Virus record (IMG/VR): IMGVR_UViG_3300025120_000168
Span: 1-39,519 of that record
DNA from: a virus
Direction: 5' to 3' (one strand)
DNA length: 39,519 nt
The notes beneath the pieces are model-generated. The model saw only the letters and a list, made by a program, of their open reading frames with translations. It made no database searches and was not told the DNA's origin. Every line of letters begins with the position of its first letter. Position 1 is the stretch's first letter. This document shows, piece after piece, positions 11,001 through 18,185 of this stretch. The translations under genes were made by a program, and so were the position numbers.

Positions 11001-11352
11001 CTTTGCCCCTGCTGAATACACCAAAGCACAAGAGATAGCTCAAGACGTTAAGCGTATAGACAAAGCGATTAATCGTCAGCGATCTGCGTTACTTAAAAAA
11101 CTTTACGTTATGCAGCGTATCGGTGACATACAAGGAATGATAGAAGTTAGAAGAGACATAAGCGAGTTCAATAGAAAGAATGCGAAGCTAGGGCCAAAAG
11201 TACCTATAACCGAAGAGACCATAAAGAGATCTATAGCGCAACATATGCGCACTTCTGAGCAGATGTTTAACGGTGTGCAGTTAAGTCCTAACGTGCGGGA
11301 TGCATTGAAGCTATTTGCAGAGGCGTATGATAGAGGGCCAGCTTTCTTATAA
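5029..11352 (+). CDS. Giant polyvalent virion protein with zincin motif and PLxRxG motif (2107 aa)
   Basis: The start is GTG, one base after the previous stop, preceded by a purine-rich AGGAATGGGA. Seen in order: an N-terminal domain (VYLADGSTETLDIPPG, residues about 4-19); a hydrophobic Gly/Ala-rich segment (about 138-180); charged helical stretches; a Thr/Glu linker (about 760-785); a zinc-peptidase motif HEVTH (H949, E950, H953) with downstream E993 and E997 in DPFEFVAEAF as candidate third ligands; PLTREG at 1288-1293, a variant of the PLxRFG motif known from very large phage proteins; a second hydrophobic stretch (about 1820-1850); and a basic helical C-terminus. Size, hydrophobic segments and placement fit a DNA-ejection or internal virion protein carried into the cell. 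Peptidase activity is inferred from the motif only. Confidence 0.8.
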   Translation: MPVQTVYLADGSTETLDIPPGSTKEDIARLVNRKRESEFGSGRLFSFRPDEERRKLEQDLTRARFALAGTRETSITEDLTSGFGAGFVGTGETASLGLASILEEEEELAARGKIKSFFGDLTPEGGDPDTITYGLGQALGSIAGIAAPIAAAAKLPFTGAAIGTGALLTGALGAGEASERAREEGTTEEERNKARNLGILVGFTEILPISRFVKLVDMPALNKLVNTFGPENVNGLGERVRRAAGTAGFEGAQEVVAEFFQNAIESGYNIDQDLAEGLIPAGGYGAGAGGIVQVVVDLFTKGRRIGDKSPEQIEQEAPNVAKTTGQIVDEEDFDAAGDLDDISAADLSRAVEELTGQASAPTAVDPELQKLQFLRGVVGDTVQPRAADVTQESTAGVVERRELPKIEPTQEEIAAREERKAQAKTLTGRITEEARQDPKVAEEIETLGVAGFVRKKQQELGEDRFFRIYLSEEGDVTPSVEAVAEETRAEDAPINRDVLETLGLTPGSAIGKSLLGRDLTRPGPRNELQEYAKTASEDAQAKIDAALENISERNLPDEVIIDVPGKIRAGITDKQLKEADLKKLRSGEFKKWFNEAKESGEKRIEKTIAGEFENLVGVDPLTAEDNQKILNLVKEKRPSARTKAAGTDKAKAQIFLGKMSRPVDSLYLALSDTTNQNIISTKAQKELSKSSATVAKFFQDTGKTNADATLKWVEQNLSPQASEWLRETKTSLEGRESKKLKAELDAVGVPEGQEAGVATEETEVTPEVTETTTEETGLAPKESYIKAKTRKAQEPSPVRDVSIAEYQADAIKKLNDAIKKDGDIGKGLLSIPDMITFRTPLDPKAEAAVRRGDLKEALEVIRLTVPDPMLRRAASVLRDRVGDVKVQVIPSDQMTELTNRVIRDEKTRGQLEESPAAAMYIPTTDKAPELSNTVFLDENNGLATVTLLHEVTHAATLKELSNKNSPLTKEIVKLHKRAKEELGDLEGTRDPFEFVAEAFSNPAFQQKLALLPVAKDTRSNFQKFIDTVRRYLFGFQPNKESMLDRTDAVIAKILSPSRASLDEVGPVLSMAVTNGTVESMVKGATQASRIAAKAQQTKPTREIYDSVMGAMYSLPKAGGFAAFFGMNSRMMAQVGTGLFNLPQFEQLHKLIGNQEGEIKKQTDVVKATAKRLGEWEKANPELVPTFNDLVNLSTIKGVDLRKPESEYKEDADKLKFYKENKSLYERLPGVKTQYNEVFTLYANILELMKQNLKTHVNEFVEDANTKQTLSNLIDQKLFDRATIDPYSPLTREGNYWLQYNVGTDADPVYQTFGSPDARKRFMAALRQEPDVDDASIKPFENVNKFDFDSLPPKSWIAQLVAALQAPKADGTTTDPQVINQVVQLYIESVPESSFAKSLQTRKNREGYQSSVLQGMNIRAFDMARQAINTKYTREIYSLKRRLKEELRTRVVKANELRGLPADNLAVKEYTKLYGPVDYKLGKTNVQRFSETTESLLNGTFAWRAQQATNPTRNMFESLAVGANQLTFTGIMGVNASSALLQTAGLPMILLPFLAGKTSFSRAFTDMTVATKLFSGSGLSRQVRTAAGAATDIKEAYIGAPSIDNYYEVGEDGQYVGIKKGLELNDDPNNPFYVRTGKDGKPTVSLTQKQFVEDVQGVIKEADDRGLLNRTIHGEMIGLDISGQKDVKRSAQLWKDFNTFMSYPFQMGDRMQRQVTLISAYLTETDRLTNSPNKSKGEQNLTQEEIKQRAIQAAISDTEQTGGTNLLGQAAPIAQRNVGRVMMMFKSYGLTVYYHQIKLMADYINARHKGDEQAKRIARNQVAGTLASTAAMSGVAGLTLYGAVVGLLDLFFTEEEDETYDAFFRKNLGEGFYKGGVNYVMAQLGVPIDVSARIGLANLIISSNRYNFDRSVEESIVDALGGAAWSTARRVQRGVTKIGEGEYQRGIEDILPVSMSNMLKAGRYASEGALTRRGDPISTDFNTGTIAAKFFGFAPAEYTKAQEIAQDVKRIDKAINRQRSALLKKLYVMQRIGDIQGMIEVRRDISEFNRKNAKLGPKVPITEETIKRSIAQHMRTSEQMFNGVQLSPNVRDALKLFAEAYDRGPAFL

Positions 11353-11386
11353 GAAAAGCCCCTAAAACCGTGAGGAAGAAGGGGCT
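11350..11386 (-). terminator. Terminator at the end of the - strand operon (convergent junction)
   Basis: Read on the - strand, AGCCCCT (11386-11380) pairs with AGGGGCT (11363-11357) around a 16-base loop. The run TTTTCTT follows, as in an intrinsic terminator. It lies 45 bases beyond the last - strand gene and directly after the stop of the late gene at 11352. The + strand side lacks a T run, so termination of late transcripts here is less certain. Confidence 0.7.
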
Positions 11387-11430
11387 AATCCACAAGGAGA
11401 ACGAACATTAGATGCTCGTATTAAATCCTA

Positions 11431-11673
11431 TCACATAGTTCTCCATATTCGTACACCCCTTTTCCCGTCCTCTGTGCGTATCCTAGTCACGGTTTTCCAA
11501 CCCTTAGCTTCGGTTATACGCTTTAAATCTTTTATAGTAAGATCAGTGTCTATACACGGGACGAATACAGATGAGTTAACTACCATAGCGTTCCACAAAA
11601 TGACTATCTTCACTCCATCTGGAGCTAGCTCATCAGTCCTCAATACGCCTTGGTTCTTCTTCATCCTCTTCAT
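11431..11673 (-). CDS. Small basic protein, last gene of the - strand operon
   Basis: The reading frame opens at 11709, but that would overlap the primase-helicase by 77 bases. The ATG at 11673 (or one at 11664) gives about 80 or 77 residues and an overlap of 41 or 32 bases. Neither has a well-placed ribosome-binding site; AGAGG sits directly before the 11664 ATG. The product has a hydrophobic strand (VKIVILWNAMVV), then DLTIKDLKRITEAKGWKTVTRIRTEDGKRGVRIWRTM, an alternating strand/helix pattern with a basic end. No family recognised. It ends 45 bases before the operon terminator. Confidence 0.55.
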   Translation of the reverse strand: MKRMKKNQGVLRTDELAPDGVKIVILWNAMVVNSSVFVPCIDTDLTIKDLKRITEAKGWKTVTRIRTEDGKRGVRIWRTM

Positions 11674-14479
11674 GTTCTGGAGGTGCATCCACAGCGAAGT
11701 TAACAACAATTACGTCACTCGACTTTAATTGTAGCAACGTACCCTTACCTAACCGCACTTTATCTTTCTTACCGTCTAGCTTCTCCATAAACTCCTGTAT
11801 CAAAGAACTGTAGTTTATCTGCTGTTTAGCACACCACTGCCGCAGCGGTTTCGGCAATAGGTAAAGTCTATTTATGTCTGTCTCGTACCTCGCCACTAGC
11901 TGTATTCTTGGGTCTTTGTCTGGGACTATCAAACTGTCCACACCAGTGTCCCGTTGTTTACGCAGATCATCAGTGCTGCGTATCTGTAGTATGTTGTTCC
12001 AGTTTTCGTATATGTAACTGTTCAGTATCTGCTCTGCAGGTACGACCATGTTTTCCGTCATCTCTTTATTGTGAACCAACACCTTTATTATCCAGCGATA
12101 TATTAGTTTGGTGTCGTACTCCAGAAGACCCATCTTGTTGCATATATGCAGAGCGGTCATGGTGCAAGCAGCACCTGCTGACCAGAATCTATTTTTTGCC
12201 GATAGGTCTGCATCCATATCAATCTTCTTCTGAACCTCGCGAAGAAACTCTTTGATCTCATCTAGGTTCTGCATAACGTAACGGACAAATAGCTCACCGG
12301 CAAAACCGTAGTTCTTTTTTATTTCGTGAGAAAAGGCATCTGTTTCAGATTTAGACTGACTACCTGAGAACATCTGCTGTACTTTTACTTCCAATATTCT
12401 TTGTGCCTCTGCTTCTGGTGCCTCTTTAGCACCGCGCACAATCTCTACAAGACTAGCGTTACCGCTAGATACCGCTATAAAGTTCCACGATAGTCCGGTC
12501 ACACGTTCTGCGTTAGCACTGCCCACCATACGCCTACGCTGCTTACCACTAACTATTTGATATGCAAGATCGCTAATAGCGTCTGGATCTTTTTGCATCT
12601 GTGTAAGTTCGTCCATGTACATAGGTAGGTTGTGGTACACCTCACCTCTGTGCATTTTTATGCTATGGGTGTCCTTCTCATACAAAAGAAGTTCCTCTGG
12701 ATCGCCCCATACTGACAGTCCAGCCTCCATAACAGTGGTTTTACCAAACCCTGTACCCCCGCTGTGCAGGTGCATCATTGAGCAGTGTATGGGTAACATC
12801 TCCATTAGAACGGAGCCAAAGCTAGTACCAACAACGTATTGGTGTAACTCAAAGCCCTTTCTGTTGTAGAAATTAATCATCTCCTTCCAATCTTCTAAAG
12901 AGCCTTTTGGCACCATGTGAGGAAAGAGGGCCGCTGTTGTACCAGATGCAGGGTTAAACTCGGTGCGGTCAGCGAAGATCTCTCTGTCGCCTAACACAAA
13001 AGATTTCATATCTTTGCTAGTCCAACCAAATTGTCTATGGGCTTCATCAGCTACAGTTGTGGTCTGCAATTCGTTTACCCACGTAGCTGTATAGCGCATA
13101 AGTTCATCCGGTTTATCTACTACTATGCCGTGCATACTAACAGCTTTGCGGAGTTCTTCACGGGAGGTTACGGACGTTAGCGGCACTGTAAACTCGCGCA
13201 CTCCGTCCCTCGGCAAATGCAGTCTTAGGACTATGGATTCACCCGTCTCAGAATCAACAATACGTTTAACAACGTAGAAGTCGTTGTGGTAAATAAGTTT
13301 TTCGTCAACTGTTCCATCAGGCCCAGATGTACGCACGTACACGCCGCCGTTAGTACCTCTAAAGTAGGGTTTGGGGTACTGCGGTATGTTGTAAACCTGC
13401 AACTGTGAGTTGGGCCGATTCGCCATAGGCGCTTCTACTACGTTATCCGCTTCCTCTGCTTCCACCACTTCTGTACCAAGTGATATGGGGGAACGAACTT
13501 TGTGCCAGTTAGGGCAATGAGGGCATATGTCTGGGTTGTATTCATCAAACTTCGTGCAGAGATACGGCCCTTTTATTAGGTTTACCTTCTCTACGGTCTT
13601 ATCTGGGCTGTAATCAGGGTGCTTCTTTGATATGTGGTGTATGGCTTTATCTGCATCAGAGCAGAACTTGGCTATAGAAAGACCTGCTCTCCACATAGGT
13701 TCAGAACAAGTCTCTTGATGTAACGTCAGCAGTTCTATCTGCTTACACCCGCCCTCTTTCACTTTACTAAGTATGTTCTTAAACTTTGTATCGTTGTTAC
13801 CCATCAGCTTCTGCATTAACGCAGTGTCGGGCTGTATCTTTAACTTGTTCGGCAGCGCCACACTACCTGCACCCAGCAGCTCCGAGAACTTATCGAAGTC
13901 AACTAGGGACGGTGTGTCTACCCCAAATTGCAACACCTGTGTGGGTGGGTCTGTCTTGTAGTTGTGTGTAAGTAATACCCTTAAAACTCTAGCAGCATCG
14001 CTAGTTACCGCTGGGTCAGCGGCGAACTTATGTTCTGCGCAGAGTTGCTTTAATCTCTCTGCTACAGGAAACCAATCCTCTAATATGACAGACTCTTCTA
14101 AGCACCAGTATGCGTGTATACCACGCCCAGAACTTATTATTAAAGGTTTAGGTAGATGAAGCCCTTTGTGAAACTTTCGTAGTTCAGTTAACGCTTCTTT
14201 TTGGTCTACAAAATCTTTAGATGGCCCACAGTCAAGATCTAAGAAAAATGACTGTATGCGACTTACATTGTCTACTCTACGAGATCCACTCTCTTTAAAA
14301 GTTGCTAGTGCGAAGTATGTATCGTAACCGCTGTCGTCAAACTCACGAGCAGCATCAATCAGTTCGTTAATAGATTCATAGAACTGTTGTACCCTTTTAT
14401 CTTGCTTGGGTTTTAAAGCTAAGAGGCAGTACCAACCTTCGCTATGCAGCACTCTCTCTAAAAAATCTTTCGTTTGCAT
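11633..14479 (-). CDS. Primase-helicase: archaeo-eukaryotic-type primase plus DUF927-like ATPase (948 aa)
   Basis: Predicted to prime and unwind DNA at the phage fork. The N-terminal domain has FFLDLDCG (D81, D83) and SSGRGIHAYW (S117 to H122), the DxD and SxGxGxH-like signatures of primase-polymerase proteins. A Cys cluster around CPHCPNW in the middle may bind zinc. The C-terminal half is a superfamily 3/DUF927-like ATPase: Walker A SGGTGFGKTT with K580, and Walker B YMDEL with D623 and E624. The tail is very acidic (EHEEDEEEP). It is the second-last gene of the early operon and is preceded by a structured 107-base gap with no strong ribosome-binding site, which suggests its translation is controlled. 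Family names are from memory; the motifs are seen. Confidence 0.85.
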   Translation of the reverse strand: MQTKDFLERVLHSEGWYCLLALKPKQDKRVQQFYESINELIDAAREFDDSGYDTYFALATFKESGSRRVDNVSRIQSFFLDLDCGPSKDFVDQKEALTELRKFHKGLHLPKPLIISSGRGIHAYWCLEESVILEDWFPVAERLKQLCAEHKFAADPAVTSDAARVLRVLLTHNYKTDPPTQVLQFGVDTPSLVDFDKFSELLGAGSVALPNKLKIQPDTALMQKLMGNNDTKFKNILSKVKEGGCKQIELLTLHQETCSEPMWRAGLSIAKFCSDADKAIHHISKKHPDYSPDKTVEKVNLIKGPYLCTKFDEYNPDICPHCPNWHKVRSPISLGTEVVEAEEADNVVEAPMANRPNSQLQVYNIPQYPKPYFRGTNGGVYVRTSGPDGTVDEKLIYHNDFYVVKRIVDSETGESIVLRLHLPRDGVREFTVPLTSVTSREELRKAVSMHGIVVDKPDELMRYTATWVNELQTTTVADEAHRQFGWTSKDMKSFVLGDREIFADRTEFNPASGTTAALFPHMVPKGSLEDWKEMINFYNRKGFELHQYVVGTSFGSVLMEMLPIHCSMMHLHSGGTGFGKTTVMEAGLSVWGDPEELLLYEKDTHSIKMHRGEVYHNLPMYMDELTQMQKDPDAISDLAYQIVSGKQRRRMVGSANAERVTGLSWNFIAVSSGNASLVEIVRGAKEAPEAEAQRILEVKVQQMFSGSQSKSETDAFSHEIKKNYGFAGELFVRYVMQNLDEIKEFLREVQKKIDMDADLSAKNRFWSAGAACTMTALHICNKMGLLEYDTKLIYRWIIKVLVHNKEMTENMVVPAEQILNSYIYENWNNILQIRSTDDLRKQRDTGVDSLIVPDKDPRIQLVARYETDINRLYLLPKPLRQWCAKQQINYSSLIQEFMEKLDGKKDKVRLGKGTLLQLKSSDVIVVNFAVDAPPEHEEDEEEPRRIED

Positions 14480-14503
14480 CCGCTTTGTCCAAAGTCAGAG
14501 ACA

Positions 14504-14570
14504 CCACGGCAGGGGGGTCAGAGCCACTGTCCCCCTTTTCGGTACAGCAATGCGAGTGTCCTAGCCGTGG
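14504..14570 (-). other. Structured leader upstream of the primase-helicase gene
   Basis: The 107-base gap between the ssDNA-binding gene and the primase-helicase holds a nested inverted repeat. CCACGGC (14504-14510) pairs perfectly with GCCGTGG (14564-14570). Inside, AGGGGG (14511-14516) pairs with CCCCCT (14531-14536), directly stacked on the outer stem. A direct repeat GTCAGAG (14494-14500, 14517-14523) overlaps it. No T run follows, so this is not a simple terminator. It may be a translational control element or a processing site. I do not recognise a known riboswitch. Confidence 0.55.
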
Positions 14571-14586
14571 CGAAACTATGAGATAT

Positions 14587-15282
14587 TTAGTCGTCCCAAT
14601 CTTCAAGAACGTCTGCTATATCTTCTGCCTCTTTCTTTGGCGCAGCAGTCTTCTTAGCTACCTTTTTCGGTTCCTCTACCTCTTCATCCTCAAAAGGATC
14701 TTCTTCAACTTTGGCTGGTTCTTCAACCATACTAAATGGGGTATCGTCACCGAAGGTAAACCCGTCAGTGGCTTCAAATGGCGATACATTCTGCCTCTCT
14801 GCTAGCTTCAATACTTGCACGCTTTTCAACCGCAGAGACACACCAGCACCCATAGATCCGCTATAAGGCACCCCAACAATAGCAATGTTCACAAGACTAC
14901 CTGTGGTTAGTTGGAACTCTTCTGGTAGTTCTTTAACCTTAGCGTCGTACTGTGTGGGTCTTTGGGTCTTTTGCCCGTTGTAAGAACCCTTCAAAGACGC
15001 TTTGTAAGAGAACATTTCATCCTCTTCTTTTTTAAATGCGTTCTTGTACGCGGGCCAGTTCTTCTGCTTCTTCGATTCGTACAGCGTTTTCATAAAAGAA
15101 TGCAGCTCTTTCGCAGCATCTTTATTCATCTTAAAGTTAACAGAGTACTCGGCACCGTCGTCTAAAGAACCACATGGAACACTTCTGTTCTCTGTAGCAC
15201 TCCAGTTGTAGGTGCGGTCAAGTTTCGGGTACATCGCCTCGACGTTACTTACAACGTAGGCAGCAGATACTTCTTCAGACAT
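14587..15282 (-). CDS. Single-stranded DNA-binding protein, T7 gp2.5-like (231 aa)
   Basis: Predicted to coat single-stranded DNA and recruit the polymerase and primase-helicase. The first 150 residues look like a strand-rich OB-type domain (KASLKGSYNGQ, SLVNIAIVGVPYSG, AGVSLRLKSVQVLKLAE). The last 60 residues are acidic with a Lys/Ala interruption and end in ADVLEDWDD, the acidic aromatic tail typical of phage and bacterial SSBs. The length matches T7 gp2.5 (232 residues). The start has a strong site AGGAGAACAAT-ATG, a sequence reused at other genes in this operon. It overlaps the upstream Cys-rich gene by 8 bases. Confidence 0.75.
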   Translation of the reverse strand: MSEEVSAAYVVSNVEAMYPKLDRTYNWSATENRSVPCGSLDDGAEYSVNFKMNKDAAKELHSFMKTLYESKKQKNWPAYKNAFKKEEDEMFSYKASLKGSYNGQKTQRPTQYDAKVKELPEEFQLTTGSLVNIAIVGVPYSGSMGAGVSLRLKSVQVLKLAERQNVSPFEATDGFTFGDDTPFSMVEEPAKVEEDPFEDEEVEEPKKVAKKTAAPKKEAEDIADVLEDWDD

Positions 15283-15961
15283 ATTGTTCTCCTTTAATGT
15301 CTATGCAGGTTTTAGGTTCGCTAAATACAAATCCATCGGTCTCAGTGAACGGTACGTGCCTTGTCATAGGGCGCACGTTCATGGCTATCGCCTCATATAC
15401 CTCTGCTTTGCTTTTTAGCTCCCCCACTTCTTCTATCTCGGCGTCTTTCAAAACCCGCATGGGTCTGAATCTCAGCCTTGGTATGTAACTTTCTTCAAAA
15501 ATGATTCGGGTCACTACCATCGTTGCGGACGTATCATGCTTCGCCAAATGTTTGGCATAGTTCTGCATGGACATCCACCCACGGTTTGCATCACCGAACA
15601 GCGCCGTTGCTGGCAGCTGTAACTGGTAGATGTTTTGTAAGTCTTCTTCAAACACTACAGCTAGCCGCTGCGAAAACTTACATGCCCTAGAGTTGCCTTG
15701 ACCAGAACCTTTTATATTCTGAGTGCAATCAAGGCATCTAGGAGCCTGTCTATCAGTAACATTGGGGTCTGGCTGGCGTGTATTAGAAGACCAACATACG
15801 GGTGCGTTAGTAGAAGATTCATTGTATGCCCCTTCGTAGTACATCCGTGCAATTGCGTTAGCGTCTACGACGATTACATCAATTGTGTTTGAATCTAAGA
15901 CAGCTTCGCCGTTTGGAGTTACCTTACGAAACTCCGCCCCTCTGGTACTGATTCGCCTCAA
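15275..15961 (-). CDS. Cys-cluster protein associated with the replication genes (228 aa)
   Basis: The only reasonable start is TTG at 15961, whose last two bases are part of the upstream TGA, so translation is likely coupled. Four cysteines C56, C76, C79 and C94 (spacing 19, 2 and 14) form a possible zinc site within CWSSN and RCLDCTQNIKGSGQG. The rest is a mixed strand/helix fold (YQLQLPATALFGD, ATMVVTRIIFE). I recall relatives next to SSB genes in other phages but know no assigned function. Its position directly before the SSB gene suggests work on single-stranded DNA or with SSB. That role is inference. Confidence 0.65.
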   Translation of the reverse strand: MRRISTRGAEFRKVTPNGEAVLDSNTIDVIVVDANAIARMYYEGAYNESSTNAPVCWSSNTRQPDPNVTDRQAPRCLDCTQNIKGSGQGNSRACKFSQRLAVVFEEDLQNIYQLQLPATALFGDANRGWMSMQNYAKHLAKHDTSATMVVTRIIFEESYIPRLRFRPMRVLKDAEIEEVGELKSKAEVYEAIAMNVRPMTRHVPFTETDGFVFSEPKTCIDIKGEQYV

Positions 15962-16206
15962 AAGTCTTCATCCACATCAAAGTTTTCTAAGACTTCTTCC
16001 ATCGCGTCTGCTTCACCAGCCGCCTCTGCTTCAATTTCTTTCTGCAGCAGTGCTTCCACGACTGCATCCAGCTTGAATCTGTAGGTCTTGCCTATTTTGA
16101 CGTAGGTGTTTTGCGGGATCTCTTTCTGTCGAACCCAAGCACGAGCGGTGCTAACACTTACGTTAAAATGTTTTGCCACATCTTCGATACCAACGAACTC
16201 ACTCAT
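15958..16206 (-). CDS. Excisionase/MerR-like helix-turn-helix protein (82 aa)
   Basis: The N-terminal 55 residues match the HTH_17 style of DNA-binding domain: VGIEDVAKHFNVSVSTARAWV, then a wing with YVKIGKTYRFKLDAVVEALL. The last 25 residues are strongly acidic (AEAAGEADAMEEVLENFD). It overlaps the upstream gene by 4 bases (ATGA) and ends inside the TTG start of the next. It is the only clear sequence-specific DNA-binding domain in this part of the operon, so it is one candidate for the recurring palindromes. It could equally be a replication accessory factor. No integrase is present, which argues against a classical excisionase job. Confidence 0.75.
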   Translation of the reverse strand: MSEFVGIEDVAKHFNVSVSTARAWVRQKEIPQNTYVKIGKTYRFKLDAVVEALLQKEIEAEAAGEADAMEEVLENFDVDEDF

Positions 16207-16601
16207 TTTGTTTTCCTAATGGTAACTTGGAACTCGCTATTGGTATTTAGTCCTTTCGGCACCAATTCTGGATTATCCTCCAAAAACTGTGAGACAGAAG
16301 ATTGGTGTAGGCGTTTCTCAAGTAGTTCGGGAACTTCATTCTCAAGAACAAACTTATGTAACGCCTCCCAATCATCAGTCCAGTAACGAGTCCTAACTGT
16401 TCTATAGAACGTGCCAGAGTCAGTCTTTACACTTTTAAGATCATTCTCTTTCAAGTGTTTTAAAAGTTCTTCTTTTACTAAATCTTGCTGTTTTTGCAGC
16501 GTATTATCTTTCGCAGTAAAACTTTCTTTGAGCCTAGTACGTTCGATCTTAATCTTTAGAAAGGTGCTTACACACCGATCTAAGTATCCTTGTCCTTCCA
16601 C
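16203..16601 (-). CDS. Conserved phage protein of unknown function (132 aa)
   Basis: The start is GTG at 16601 with AGGAG seven bases upstream. The N-terminal half is a Lys/Glu/Leu-rich coiled coil (about residues 15-55). It is followed by KTDSGTFYRTVRTRYWTDDW and a helical part (ALHKFVLENEVPELLEKRL), ending in a strand FQVTIRKTK. I have seen this arrangement in other phage replication clusters, always as a hypothetical protein. The gene lies downstream of the SNF2 helicase and overlaps the HTH gene by 4 bases. A DNA-associated role is only guilt by association. Confidence 0.7.
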   Translation of the reverse strand: MEGQGYLDRCVSTFLKIKIERTRLKESFTAKDNTLQKQQDLVKEELLKHLKENDLKSVKTDSGTFYRTVRTRYWTDDWEALHKFVLENEVPELLEKRLHQSSVSQFLEDNPELVPKGLNTNSEFQVTIRKTK

Positions 16602-16649
16602 GCAATCACTCCTAGTGACGATCCACTAAATATAGTGACAAACTACACG

Positions 16650-18185
16650 CTAATCAAGCAATTCGTTGTATAAATCGATAATTTTAGTGTGTACGTTGAT
16701 TCTATTATCTAATAGTGCGTACATTTTCTTTTCTACGGGCGAACCTTGCAGTTGCACAACAGTGCATTTGTGGTCTTGTCCCGACCTATGCACACGAGCA
16801 TTTGCCTGTGCGTATGTTTCTAAAGAACTCACTGGCCCCCACCAGACAACCGTATTAGCGGCGGTCAGCGTTATACCGTGCGCTGCTGCTTGTGGTTGGA
16901 TAATCAATACTTGCGGGGTCGCTGTTGTTTGAAACGCTTTGAATATCTCGGTGCGTCTATTTGCACTCACATCACCACGAATCATCTCGGTGGGAATGTT
17001 TTCTTTTCTTAACTTGTTCATCAAGATGTCGATAGTGTGTTTGAACGGCACAAACACCAACACTTTTTTACTTGATTCGTCTATTACCTCACGTAGAACC
17101 TTGTATCGGTACTTGATATCAAACTCAAGTGACTCGCCATCATCGGTGTAGACTGCACCAGAACTTATTTGCAGGAGCTTATTCATATTCACAGCTGCGT
17201 TGACAGACGTTATCTGCTCTCCGCTAGCTTGAACAATCATCTTATCCCTAAGTTCTTTATAGTATTTCTTTTGCTGTCGGGTAAGTTCGACCTCACGTTT
17301 GGCGTACACCATGTCTGGCAGATCCAGACACTCATCTTTTGTAAAACGTATGGCTGGCTGCAGTGCTTTAAACACTCTGTCAGTAGCATCTTCCTTGGGA
17401 ATCCACTTAAAGTTAGTGATCTTCAACATCATTTGGTCTCTAAAAGACCCGAAGAATCTAGGAACTGCGGTTGGGTTTATGATTTTTGCTAACCCATACG
17501 CATCAAGTGGACTCTGTGCGGCGGGTGTACCCGTCATCATCCATACCCATGTGTGCGGTTGTATCAGTTTGTTAAGTGTCTTCCATCGATTAGTCTGCAC
17601 GTTTTTATAGTGTGTGGCTTCATCGACAATAATTAAATCAAACCCGCCGTTAGCAATGTCATCAGCGACTATCTCGACGCCATCGTAGTTAATAATTACG
17701 AAGTCCACATCGCTATTTATAATCTCCCTTCTCTTCTTAGCTGCACCGTAAGCTATGTCTACTGTGCGGTGCATAGCGAATGTGAAAAGGTCTTCTCGCC
17801 ATGCTGAGTCCATGATAGACAGGGGACAGATGACCAACGCACGACGTATGTAGTTGTTCTTCATTAAGTAGTCAGCAGCCCAAATCGCGCTGGCTGTCTT
17901 ACCCGTACCCTGTTCGTTGAAACAAAAAGCGCGTTTGTTCATGGTGAAGAACTCAGAAGTTGTCTTCTGGTGGCGCATCGGTGAGTACTTTCCCGTCCAC
18001 TCATATCGTGTAGATATTGGGGAAGGCACTCTTATATTTAGATTTTTAAGTACATGGGTCTCTTCAAGTCCCCAGTTCACCAGCACTTTATTGGCTGTTA
18101 AACATTTGCTCTTAGGAATAACACTAGTTACTTTCCGGGGATCACGTAACGTAAGCAACAATGCTTTGTTCTCTATCACCTTCAT
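16650..18185 (-). CDS. SNF2-type DEAD/H-box helicase or translocase (511 aa)
   Basis: Predicted ATP-driven double-stranded DNA translocase or helicase. Superfamily 2 motifs are visible in order: Q-like region around MRHQKTTSEFF; motif I NEQGTGKT with K96; motif II VDEAT with D188 and E189; motif III MMTGTPAAQSP; motif V region around HGITLTAANTVVWWGP; and motif VI QANARVHRSGQ (460-470), which is characteristic of the SNF2 group. The length of about 500 is normal for phage members, with no extra domains. The start ATG overlaps the upstream stop by 4 bases. It neighbours nuclease genes, so recombination, replication restart or branch processing is the likely setting. Confidence 0.88.
   Translation of the reverse strand: MKVIENKALLLTLRDPRKVTSVIPKSKCLTANKVLVNWGLEETHVLKNLNIRVPSPISTRYEWTGKYSPMRHQKTTSEFFTMNKRAFCFNEQGTGKTASAIWAADYLMKNNYIRRALVICPLSIMDSAWREDLFTFAMHRTVDIAYGAAKKRREIINSDVDFVIINYDGVEIVADDIANGGFDLIIVDEATHYKNVQTNRWKTLNKLIQPHTWVWMMTGTPAAQSPLDAYGLAKIINPTAVPRFFGSFRDQMMLKITNFKWIPKEDATDRVFKALQPAIRFTKDECLDLPDMVYAKREVELTRQQKKYYKELRDKMIVQASGEQITSVNAAVNMNKLLQISSGAVYTDDGESLEFDIKYRYKVLREVIDESSKKVLVFVPFKHTIDILMNKLRKENIPTEMIRGDVSANRRTEIFKAFQTTATPQVLIIQPQAAAHGITLTAANTVVWWGPVSSLETYAQANARVHRSGQDHKCTVVQLQGSPVEKKMYALLDNRINVHTKIIDLYNELLD

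Noticed and set aside
11474-11728. 84-codon + strand frame at the convergent junction
   Set aside because: It is antisense to the last operon gene and the end of the primase-helicase, with no ribosome-binding site.
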